A stretch of DNA of 64,000 nucleotides from Leifsonia sp. Root112D2 (GTDB taxonomy: Bacteria; Actinomycetota; Actinomycetes; Actinomycetales; Microbacteriaceae): contig NZ_LMCU01000001.1 in assembly GCF_001424905.1 (NCBI RefSeq), positions 186,001 through 250,000 of the forward strand, written 5' to 3'. The notes under the pieces were generated by a model. That model had not been told where the DNA came from and did not search any database. It worked only from the letters and a program-made list of their open reading frames with translations. The position numbers and the translations under genes are program-made. Positions 50,210-57,431 of this stretch are shown here, piece by piece (the first letter of the stretch is position 1; each line of letters opens with the position of its first letter).

Positions 50210-51145
50210 TCAGGTCAGCGTCGAGAACGTGGAGGTGACGATGGCCAGCAGCAAGGGGGCCACGCCGACGAGCATGAACGCGGGCAGCACGCAGATGCCC
50301 AGCGGGATCATGAGGCGCACGGCGAGCGACGCAGCACTGCGCTGGCCCTCGGAGCGGGCGTTCCTGCGTCGTGCCGCTGCCTCGCTGCGCAGCAGTTGCG
50401 CCGCCGGCACGCCCGCTCGCTGAGCGAGCCGCAGCACGTCGTCGACCATGCGCGACTCCGCCGCGGTGCCGGTGAGAAAACGCCCACGCGCCTTCGCGAG
50501 CAGCATTCTGGCTCGTTCGATGGATCCCCCGCCCGACATCGCCACAGCCATGAGGTCGATCGCGAGTCCTGGCGTGCGATCCTTCGGTGTCGCGGCGCGA
50601 ATCATGCGTCGATTCCAGCGGATGCCTGCCACCATCAGCAGCGCACCCGCTCCCAGGCACGCCAGCCCGGGCAACGTCGTGAAGAGCGTTCGCAGGGTGT
50701 TGAAGCCCAGGCCCATGCCGAACAGCACCCCCACGACGGGCAGCGCCATCACCATGCGAGCGGTCGCGGCCGGCCCCGCGAGCGCGACGGCCAGATCGCG
50801 TTGTGTCTGGCCCAGCGACCGGAAGGAACCGGCGAGAGCCCGCAGGCTCTGCGCCAGCGGCGCACCCGACTCCGTTGCGACGAACCAGGCTGCAGCCAGG
50901 CCGCGCCACGCGTCGGCAACATCGGGAGGGCTGGCCGCCGCGGCCGCCGCGAGTGCGCGAGGCACAGCCTCGCCACGGGCGGCAGCATCCGCCACCTGCC
51001 TGACGACGCCGGAACTCGCCGTCTCGCCCAGGTAACCCCACGCCGAGACCGGCGGCACGCCCGCAGCCAGCAGCACGGCCAGCCGCTCGGTCACGGCTGC
51101 AACAGCCTCGATCTCAGGAGGGGCCTTGCCTTTCGATGCCTTCAT
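50210..51145 (-). CDS. TadB/TadC-like pilus assembly membrane protein
   Basis: 311 residues. A type II secretion F domain covers about 10-175, with membrane segments around residues 125-170. A second region with PGLAIDLMAVAMSGGGSIERARMLL and a C-terminal membrane helix resembles the TadC half. Many relatives have two separate genes for these parts, so this looks like a compact single version. It forms the inner membrane platform on which TadA acts. It overlaps tadA by ATGA. Confidence 0.83.
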   Translation of the reverse strand: MKASKGKAPPEIEAVAAVTERLAVLLAAGVPPVSAWGYLGETASSGVVRQVADAAARGEAVPRALAAAAAASPPDVADAWRGLAAAWFVATESGAPLAQSLRALAGSFRSLGQTQRDLAVALAGPAATARMVMALPVVGVLFGMGLGFNTLRTLFTTLPGLACLGAGALLMVAGIRWNRRMIRAATPKDRTPGLAIDLMAVAMSGGGSIERARMLLAKARGRFLTGTAAESRMVDDVLRLAQRAGVPAAQLLRSEAAARRRNARSEGQRSAASLAVRLMIPLGICVLPAFMLVGVAPLLLAIVTSTFSTLT

Positions 51146-52392
51146 TCGTCGATCACCTGCAGGCGACCGCGCGCATCGAGGGCGAAGCCTCCGATCCCGG
51201 CCAGGCGGCGGATGCCCGCAGTGCGTTCCAGGTGCACAATCACGCCGATCGCGCTCACGGTCTGTCGCGCCACCGCCTCCTGGCTCATCTGCGCCAATGC
51301 GCCGAGCGCTTCCACGCGCGCAGGAACATCCGCAAGAGAATTGGCGTGCAGGGTTCCGGCTCCCCCGTCGTGCCCGGTATTGAGCGCGGCAAGCAGCTCG
51401 CGAATCTCGGCGCCGCGGCATTCGCCGAGCACCAGCCGGTCGGGTCGCATGCGCAACGCCTCGCGCACGAGTCGTTCCATGCCTATCGCGCCGGCGCCCT
51501 CCAGATTGGCCTGCCGCGACTCCAGCGACACGAAATGAGGATGATCCACCCGCAGCTCCGCGACATCTTCGATGGCCACAATGCGCTCGCCGGGCGGCGC
51601 CTCGGCGAGCAGCGCGGCCAGAAGAGTGGTCTTACCGGTGCCAGCCGCGCCCGTCACGAGAATGTTCTCGCGCCGACGTATGGCCAGCCGCAGGCGGTCG
51701 GCCTGGGCCGTGCTCACCATTCCGGATGCCGCGAGATCACCCAACCGAAACCGCTCACGGCGCGGAATGCGAATGGACAGCAGCGTTCCGGTCGTGGAGA
51801 TCGGCGGCAGCACCGCGTGAACCCGGATGCCGTCGCGCAGCCGCACGTCGACGCAGGGGGAGGTCTCATCGATGTGCCGCCCGCCGAGAGCAATCAGACG
51901 CACCGCGAGCGCACGCAGTGCGCGCTCGTCGCCGAGCTCGTCACCGCCGGCCTCATCGTCGATGCCATCGCTGTCAGCCTCGAAACCGCCAGCGCCCGGC
52001 ACGCTGACGCCGGTGCCGGTGCCAGTGCCAGCGCCAGCGCCAGCGCCAGTGCCAGCGCCAGCAGCGATCGGAGAGAGAACCGCATCGAACCCGTACTCGT
52101 CCTCGAACACCTCAGCGAGATTGCCGTCGACCTCTTCGTCGACGTGCCTCTCCGGATCGCGGGCGCGCCTCAGTCCGGTGCCGTCGTCGATCCACAAGCC
52201 GTCGACCCCGTTCACAAAGAGATCCGTCACCGCGGGGTCGGCGAGGTACGGCGCGAGCACTCCGAAGTCGCGCCAGTCCGCGGGGTCACCGGCAGTGCTG
52301 GCCTCATCCTGAGCGGCGTTGAACGGCGAATCTTCATCGTCGCCCACGACGAGTTGCGTGCGACGCTGTGGCACGAAGGGGGTGGAAGCCAT
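51142..52392 (-). CDS. tadA: TadA-type pilus/secretion ATPase
   Basis: 416 residues. The N-terminal domain includes DPAVTDLFVNGVDGLWID. Walker A is GAAGTGKTTL, followed by AIEDVAELRVDHPHFVSLESR, and Walker B with the His box is LVLGECRGAEIRELLAALNTGHDGGAGTLHANS. It powers assembly or retraction of Flp-type pili. Odd: an insertion of about 60 residues near 105-165 is acidic and then Gly/Ala/Thr-rich, encoded in part by nine hexanucleotide repeats (52009-52062). The ATG at 52392 is preferred to one at 52443. Adjacent to a 6C RNA. Confidence 0.9.
   Translation of the reverse strand: MASTPFVPQRRTQLVVGDDEDSPFNAAQDEASTAGDPADWRDFGVLAPYLADPAVTDLFVNGVDGLWIDDGTGLRRARDPERHVDEEVDGNLAEVFEDEYGFDAVLSPIAAGAGTGAGAGAGTGTGTGVSVPGAGGFEADSDGIDDEAGGDELGDERALRALAVRLIALGGRHIDETSPCVDVRLRDGIRVHAVLPPISTTGTLLSIRIPRRERFRLGDLAASGMVSTAQADRLRLAIRRRENILVTGAAGTGKTTLLAALLAEAPPGERIVAIEDVAELRVDHPHFVSLESRQANLEGAGAIGMERLVREALRMRPDRLVLGECRGAEIRELLAALNTGHDGGAGTLHANSLADVPARVEALGALAQMSQEAVARQTVSAIGVIVHLERTAGIRRLAGIGGFALDARGRLQVIDE
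52009..52062. repeat. Hexanucleotide tandem repeat within tadA
   Basis: Nine units of GCCAGC, GCCAGT or GCCGGT. On the coding strand they read as alternating Gly with Ala or Thr. Copy changes would alter length without shifting the frame. Confidence 0.88.
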
Positions 52393-52511
52393 ACATCTGA
52401 CGCTATGCGCCAGGCCAGGCCGGGCGCGGCCGAGGAGCGGCATCCGTGGAGAACGGACATTCCGTGCGGTCTGTGCAGGAAGCGGGCCGACCGCGAGCGA
52501 AGCCGCGCCTT

Positions 52512-52615
52512 AAAGAAAGGGGGGCGGCATCCATTGGGGGGAACGGATGCCGCCTCGGCGACGTAAGGATTGGGGGGAATCCCGAAAACATCGCAGTCAA
52601 AGTATGATTCGACCG
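52512..52615 (-). ncRNA. 6C small RNA
   Basis: On the minus strand two hairpins each expose a loop of six cytosines. The first is GGATT-CCCCCC-AATCC (52582-52567). The second has 10-bp arms GGCGGCATCC/GGATGCCGCC (52554-52523) with the C6 loop flanked by TT and AA, and is followed by CCCCTTTCTTT, an intrinsic terminator. This is the defining pattern of the actinobacterial 6C RNA. In Mycobacterium tuberculosis the homologous RNA (B11) lies beside the same pilus gene neighbourhood. A promoter (TTGCTT-16-TACACT) lies just upstream. It regulates G-rich targets by C-loop pairing in relatives. Confidence 0.9.
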
Positions 52616-52620
52616 AGATC

Positions 52621-52648
52621 AGTGTATGCCATTTCACCCCCTAAGCAA
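52621..52648 (-). promoter_or_regulatory. Promoter of the 6C RNA
   Basis: Minus-strand -35 TTGCTT (52648-52643), 16-base spacer containing TAGGGGGTGAAA, and -10 TACACT (52626-52621). Transcription should begin about 52614. The remaining DNA of the 571-bp gap (52649-52963) shows no convincing gene; it contains CTTCGACAGGCTCAAG (near 52757), a widely dispersed actinobacterial repeat core. Confidence 0.7.
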
Positions 52649-52963
52649 GCAATATGTCATAGCTCACTCAGCAAACGGTGCAAGTTCCACTTGTGATGAC
52701 AGCTGACGTCGCGAACGCTACGCACAGACGCCACCAATGATGTGCGCGAGCGTGTCTTCGACAGGCTCAAGCGCGAGCGTCGCATCCGGCCTGGTTGGCG
52801 ACCTGTTCCAATGAACGACCACCTTGCGTGAGCCTTCGCCGAGATGCAATCGACTTGCGGTGGGCGCGAAACCTCCTGCAAAGAGGCAAATCTCCTGTAA
52901 CCATCCAGAGACGGCCAGGGGGAACGCCTTACCTTCCTGACGTTCCCCTCGCTCGCATGCTCG

Positions 52964-53467
52964 CTACGCGAACTCGAGAATAAGCTCCACCTCGACGGGC
53001 GAATCCAGCGGCAGAACGGCCACACCCACGGCCGAGCGCGCGTGGGCGCCCGCCTCGCCGAAGATCTCCCCGAGCACATTCGAGGCGCCGTTGATCACCC
53101 CGGGCTGCCCCGTGAAATCGGGGGCGGATGCGACGAAGCCGGTCACCTTGACCACGCGCGTCACCCGATCGAGCGATCCGATCACGCTGCGCGCTGCCGC
53201 GAGCGCGTTGAGCGCCGCCGTGCGCGCGTAGTCCTGTGCGTCGGCTGCGGGAACGAGCCCGTGGCCCTCGCCCACCTTGCCAGAAGCGGGCAGCGCACCG
53301 GAGACAAACGGCAGCTGGCCGGAGGTGTACACGAAGGAACCGCTGACGACGGCCGGAACGTAGGCGGCGACGGGAGCCGCGACATCCGGCAACACGATGC
53401 CCAGCTCGGCCAGGCGACCCTCGACACCACCGGCAGCAGATCCACCAGACCCACCAACTCCAGCCAT
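52964..53467 (-). CDS. RidA-family enamine/imine deaminase
   Basis: 167 residues. After a Gly/Ala-rich N-terminal tail of about 15 residues comes the YjgF/RidA fold: VYTSGQLPFVSG, a Asn-Ala-Leu helix and the VEVELILEFA end. It removes reactive enamines made by PLP enzymes. The conserved Arg of canonical RidA is not in its usual place, so it may belong to a Rid subgroup. The ATG shares one base with the DUF4177 stop. A gene of this kind near ponA is conserved in actinobacteria. Confidence 0.87.
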   Translation of the reverse strand: MAGVGGSGGSAAGGVEGRLAELGIVLPDVAAPVAAYVPAVVSGSFVYTSGQLPFVSGALPASGKVGEGHGLVPAADAQDYARTAALNALAAARSVIGSLDRVTRVVKVTGFVASAPDFTGQPGVINGASNVLGEIFGEAGAHARSAVGVAVLPLDSPVEVELILEFA

Positions 53468-53634
53468 CAGTTCTCGCCCTCCGCCTCGACGGGCCGCTTC
53501 AGGTACGCGACGAGGCCGCCCTCGGGGCCCGTCACGACCTGCACCAGCTCCCATCCTTCCGAGCCCCAATTGTTCAGAATCGCTGCCGTGTTGTGCACGA
53601 TCAGCGGCGTTGTCAGGTATTCCCAGCGGCGCAT
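53467..53634 (-). CDS. DUF4177 small protein
   Basis: 55 residues, starting MRRWEYLTTPLIVHNTAAILNNWGSEGWELVQVV. The pattern WEY ... LNxxGxEGWELV is the DUF4177 signature. The function is unknown. It precedes RidA with a TGATG overlap and diverges from the penicillin-binding protein gene; 97 bp separate them. Confidence 0.85.
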   Translation of the reverse strand: MRRWEYLTTPLIVHNTAAILNNWGSEGWELVQVVTGPEGGLVAYLKRPVEAEGEN

Positions 53635-53731
53635 TTCACTCTCTATTCTTTGGTTACGACTCGGCAACAGCGCGAACTCATACGCGCCGCGTTGAGGTGG
53701 TTTGCCAGCTTTCTCACCTAACCTTTAGTCT

Positions 53732-56362
53732 ATGTCTGCCCAAAAACGATCCGCCAAGCGGTCTGCCCACGGCGCGCTCGGTGCATTCGCCGGCTTCGTC
53801 GGCATGAGCGTCGTCGCCGGCCTGCTGGTGACCGCCGCCGTGACTCCCGCCATCGCCGTGACAGGCATCGCCGCATCCGATTCGCTCGGCATGTTCGAGA
53901 ATCTTCCCGAGTACCTCAAGCTCGACCAGCTGCCGCAGGTCTCCACGGTGTATGCCAAGAAGGGCAACGCCGAGGTTCAGATCGCGTCGTTCTGGGCGCA
54001 GAACCGCGTGGTGGCCAAGTGGGGCGACATCTCGCAGTTCGCGAAGGATGCCGCGACCTCCGGTGAAGATCCGCGCTTCTACGAACACGGCGGCATCGAC
54101 ATCAAGGGCACCGTTCGCGGCGCCCTCTCCACGTGGCTGAAGAAGGACACGCAGGGCGGCTCGACCATCACCCAGCAGTACGTGAAGAACGTCAAGATTC
54201 AGATGTGCGAGAAGTACAACGTGAACAATGGCGATGAGAAGCTTCACCAGAAGTGGATCGCCTGCTACAACGACGCCACCGAGACCACGCCCGACCGCAA
54301 GCTCAAGGAGATGAAGCAGGCCATCGGCCTGGAGAAGAAGTACGGCAAGAACACCATTCTGCTGAACTACCTCAACATCGCCGGTTTCGGCGGCCAGGTC
54401 TACGGCATCCAGTCGGCTTCGCTCTACTACTACGGCGTCTCTGCCAAAGACCTCACCGTGGCTCAGGCCGCCAGCCTGCTGGCCATCGTGAACAACCCCG
54501 ACAACCTCCGGCTCGACGTGCCGGACAGCAAGACCAACGGCGCCAAGAACGGCTACGCGGCCAACAAAAGCCGCCGCGACTACATCATCGACAAGATGCT
54601 GCAGTACAAGAAGATCACCCAGAAGCAGCGCGACGAGGCCATCGCCACCAAGATCACACCCAAGATCACGCCGCAGTCCAACGGATGCATGACCGCCGCA
54701 GCCTACGACGCCGACATCTTCTGTTCCTACGTTCAGAACTCGATCCTGAACGATCCGGCGTTCGGTGCGACAGCAGACGATCGCTGGGCCGCCCTGACCG
54801 GCGGCGGTTTCAAGATCTACACGACGCTCGACCTCGACCTGCAGAAGACCACGCAGGATTCGCTGCGCGACTACGTTCCGGCCACCGCAGAGGGCATGGA
54901 CATCGGCGGTGCCACCGTTGCCCTGCAGCAGAACACCGGTCGCATCCTCACGATGGCGCAGAACAGACCGTACAACAACACGGCGAAGGCGCCGGCGGGA
55001 ACGACGTCTCTCAACTACACCGCAGACGCCGCCTATGGCGATTCGGGCGGCTTCGCCGTCGGTTCGACGTACAAGGCCTTCTCGCTTGTGGCCTGGCTGC
55101 AGGAGGGCCACGCGCTGCGTGACATCATCAACGCCGACAGGCACACCTACCCCACCTCCCTGTTCCACAACAGTTGCGCCGGACCCGACGCGACGTGGAA
55201 CGTCTCCAACGACGAGGGCGGCGAGGGCGGCAACATGAGCGTTCTCGATGCCACCAAGTACTCGGTGAACACGGCCTTCGCCACGATGGGCACCAAGGTC
55301 GATCTCTGCACCATCCAGAAAGCTGCAACGGCTCTCGGTATGCACGAGAGCAATGGCGACCCGATGCCTTCGAACGCCTCCTCCATCCTCGGCAGTGGCA
55401 TGGATATCTCACCGCTCACGCTCGCGACCGCCTATGCCGGCTTCGCGAATGGCGGCAAGATCTGCACGCCCGTTGCCATCGACAAGGTCACGAATGCGGA
55501 TGGCACGGACCGCCCCGTTACCCCCACCAGCTGCAAGCAGGCGATCGACCCCAAGATCGCGGCCGGCGTCGCCTATGCGCTGCAGACGCCGTTCCAGGGC
55601 GGTGGCACGGCCCAGAGCGCCAACCCTCGTGATGGTGTGCCGCTGCTGGGCAAGACGGGTACGACAGACGGCGCCTACGACAACTGGCTCGCCACGGCCA
55701 CCACCAAGGTCGCCACCGCCACCTGGATCGGCAACGTGCAAGGTGTCAAGCAGGCCAACGGCAAGTACGAGAAGACTGATATGCACTACAAGTACTTCCA
55801 GCCGAAGAGCGGTGGCTACTACCGCCAGGGCAACAACCTGAAATTCCCGGTGGTGAAGACGATTCTCGAGGCCACCAACGCCAAATTCGGCGGCTCCGCG
55901 TTCCCGACCGTCGACAGTCTCGTGCTCAACGGCATCCAGGTCGACGTGCCCGACGTCGCAGGCAAGTCGCTGAGCGACGCCAAGAGCCTGCTCACCGGAG
56001 TCGGTTTCAACGTGCAGGAGGGCGGCCGCATTGCCGGCAGCCAGCCGAGCGGCACGATGGAACGCAGCGACCCGGCCGGCGGCACGAAGGCCAGCAAGGG
56101 TGCCACGATCCTGCTCTACGCGAGCGACGGAACGCTGGTGACCGTGCCGGGGCTCTCGGGCACGAAGGCCGACATTCAGGCCACACTGAATGGCGCGGGC
56201 TTCAACAGTGTGAAGTTCACGGGCTCGAATGATCCGGATGCAACGTTCAAGTCGAGCAGTCCGGCTCCCGGTTCGCAAGCCTCCACGAAGTCGACCATCA
56301 CGGTCACGCTCCAGGCACCGGCGAAGACGGGGCCGAATCCGCCCAATCCAGGGAACGGCTAG
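53732..56362 (+). CDS. Class A penicillin-binding protein with two PASTA domains
   Basis: 876 residues. One N-terminal membrane segment is followed by the GT51 glycosyltransferase (about 70-260) with EDPRFYEHGGID and GGSTITQQYVKN. The transpeptidase (about 360-680) has STYK (SxxK), SVN (SxN) and KTG in GKTGTTDGAYDNW. Two PASTA modules lie near residues 735-865 (VDVPDVAGKSLSDAKSLL and VTVPGLSGTKADIQATL). It polymerises and cross-links peptidoglycan outside the membrane. A paralog without PASTA lies 1 kb downstream. Confidence 0.95.
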   Translation: MSAQKRSAKRSAHGALGAFAGFVGMSVVAGLLVTAAVTPAIAVTGIAASDSLGMFENLPEYLKLDQLPQVSTVYAKKGNAEVQIASFWAQNRVVAKWGDISQFAKDAATSGEDPRFYEHGGIDIKGTVRGALSTWLKKDTQGGSTITQQYVKNVKIQMCEKYNVNNGDEKLHQKWIACYNDATETTPDRKLKEMKQAIGLEKKYGKNTILLNYLNIAGFGGQVYGIQSASLYYYGVSAKDLTVAQAASLLAIVNNPDNLRLDVPDSKTNGAKNGYAANKSRRDYIIDKMLQYKKITQKQRDEAIATKITPKITPQSNGCMTAAAYDADIFCSYVQNSILNDPAFGATADDRWAALTGGGFKIYTTLDLDLQKTTQDSLRDYVPATAEGMDIGGATVALQQNTGRILTMAQNRPYNNTAKAPAGTTSLNYTADAAYGDSGGFAVGSTYKAFSLVAWLQEGHALRDIINADRHTYPTSLFHNSCAGPDATWNVSNDEGGEGGNMSVLDATKYSVNTAFATMGTKVDLCTIQKAATALGMHESNGDPMPSNASSILGSGMDISPLTLATAYAGFANGGKICTPVAIDKVTNADGTDRPVTPTSCKQAIDPKIAAGVAYALQTPFQGGGTAQSANPRDGVPLLGKTGTTDGAYDNWLATATTKVATATWIGNVQGVKQANGKYEKTDMHYKYFQPKSGGYYRQGNNLKFPVVKTILEATNAKFGGSAFPTVDSLVLNGIQVDVPDVAGKSLSDAKSLLTGVGFNVQEGGRIAGSQPSGTMERSDPAGGTKASKGATILLYASDGTLVTVPGLSGTKADIQATLNGAGFNSVKFTGSNDPDATFKSSSPAPGSQASTKSTITVTLQAPAKTGPNPPNPGNG

Positions 56363-56363
56363 C

Positions 56364-57374
56364 GTGCCGCGCGGCGGCAGCAACGTGGGAACCGGCTCCG
56401 GAGCCGGCGCGGTCGGCGTGACGCTGGCCGCGCTGGGCGCCGCGGCCGCGGCATCCTTTGCGTGGGGCTCGCTCGTGGAGCGCAAGCTCTACACGCTGCG
56501 ACGCGTGAGCGTTCCGGTGCTCGCGCCGGGCGCCGCCCCGATTCGTGTGCTGCACCTCTCCGATTTGCACATGGCACCGTGGCAGCACGACAAGCAGCGC
56601 TGGGTGAGCGAGCTCGCGCGGCTGAAGCCCGACCTCATTGTCAATACCGGGGACAATCTCGGTCATGCCGACGGCCTCGAGGGCATCAGGCGCGCCTTCG
56701 ACGCGTTCGCGGGCATCCCGGGCGTGTACGTGCACGGTTCCAACGACTATTTCGGGCCGACCCCGAAGAACCCGCTGCGGTATTTCACCGGGCCCTCACA
56801 GCATCACACCGGTGTGGCCTCGAACCGGCTCGACACCGAGGCCCTGGAAGCTTACTTCGCCGAGCTCGGCTGGCTCGGGCTCAACAACGCGGCCGGCGCC
56901 CTCGACATCAATGGCACCCACCTCGAGTTCTTCGGTGTAAACGACCCGCATCGCAACTTCGACAAGCTCGAGCTGATCGCCGGCGCGCTCGACGAGCTGC
57001 GCGAGAACGATCCGTTCGCCGAGGATGCCACGTGGCCCGAGGGTGCGCCCGCTGCAGCCCGCTCCACGGTCACCATCGGGGTGGCGCACGCGCCCTACCA
57101 GCGCGTGCTGAACTCGTTCGTCACGCACGGGGCATCCGTGATCTTCGCCGGCCACACGCATGGCGGCCAGGTGTGCGTGCCGGGCTTCGGGGCGCTTGTG
57201 ACGAACTGTGACATTCCTCGGCGCCAGGTGAAGGGGCTGAGCCTGTGGCGGCACGCGCTGCGCTCGGCGTGGCTGAACGTCTCGGCGGGGATCGGCACCT
57301 CGATCTACGCGCCCGTGCGCTTCGCGTGCCGCCCCGAGGCGACGCTGCTCACGCTGACGCCCTCGGCCGGTTGA
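56364..57374 (+). CDS. Membrane-anchored metallophosphoesterase
   Basis: 336 residues from a GTG 1 base after the PBP stop. An N-terminal membrane segment (VGVTLAALGAAAAASFAWGS) precedes the calcineurin-like fold: LHLSDLHMA (Asp, His), NTGDNLG (Asp), GSNDY (Asn-Asp), GVAHAPYQR (His) and FAGHTHGGQ (His). These are the dimetal ligands, with GSND where GNHD is usual. It probably acts on a phosphodiester at the envelope. Its coupling to the PBP suggests a cell wall role, as at the mycobacterial ponA2 locus. Confidence 0.9.
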   Translation: MPRGGSNVGTGSGAGAVGVTLAALGAAAAASFAWGSLVERKLYTLRRVSVPVLAPGAAPIRVLHLSDLHMAPWQHDKQRWVSELARLKPDLIVNTGDNLGHADGLEGIRRAFDAFAGIPGVYVHGSNDYFGPTPKNPLRYFTGPSQHHTGVASNRLDTEALEAYFAELGWLGLNNAAGALDINGTHLEFFGVNDPHRNFDKLELIAGALDELRENDPFAEDATWPEGAPAAARSTVTIGVAHAPYQRVLNSFVTHGASVIFAGHTHGGQVCVPGFGALVTNCDIPRRQVKGLSLWRHALRSAWLNVSAGIGTSIYAPVRFACRPEATLLTLTPSAG

Positions 57375-57431
57375 AGCATCCTGCAATCGAGCTCCAAGGC
57401 GACGTGAAGTTTTGCGGGGTACGGTGACACC

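Noticed and set aside
52657..53079. A 140-residue minus-strand frame upstream of the 6C RNA
   Set aside because: Half of it overlaps ridA out of frame, the rest crosses a dispersed repeat core, and the residues show no domain or good start site.
53714..55345. A 543-residue minus-strand open frame
   Set aside because: Antisense to the PASTA-bearing PBP; no recognisable motif.
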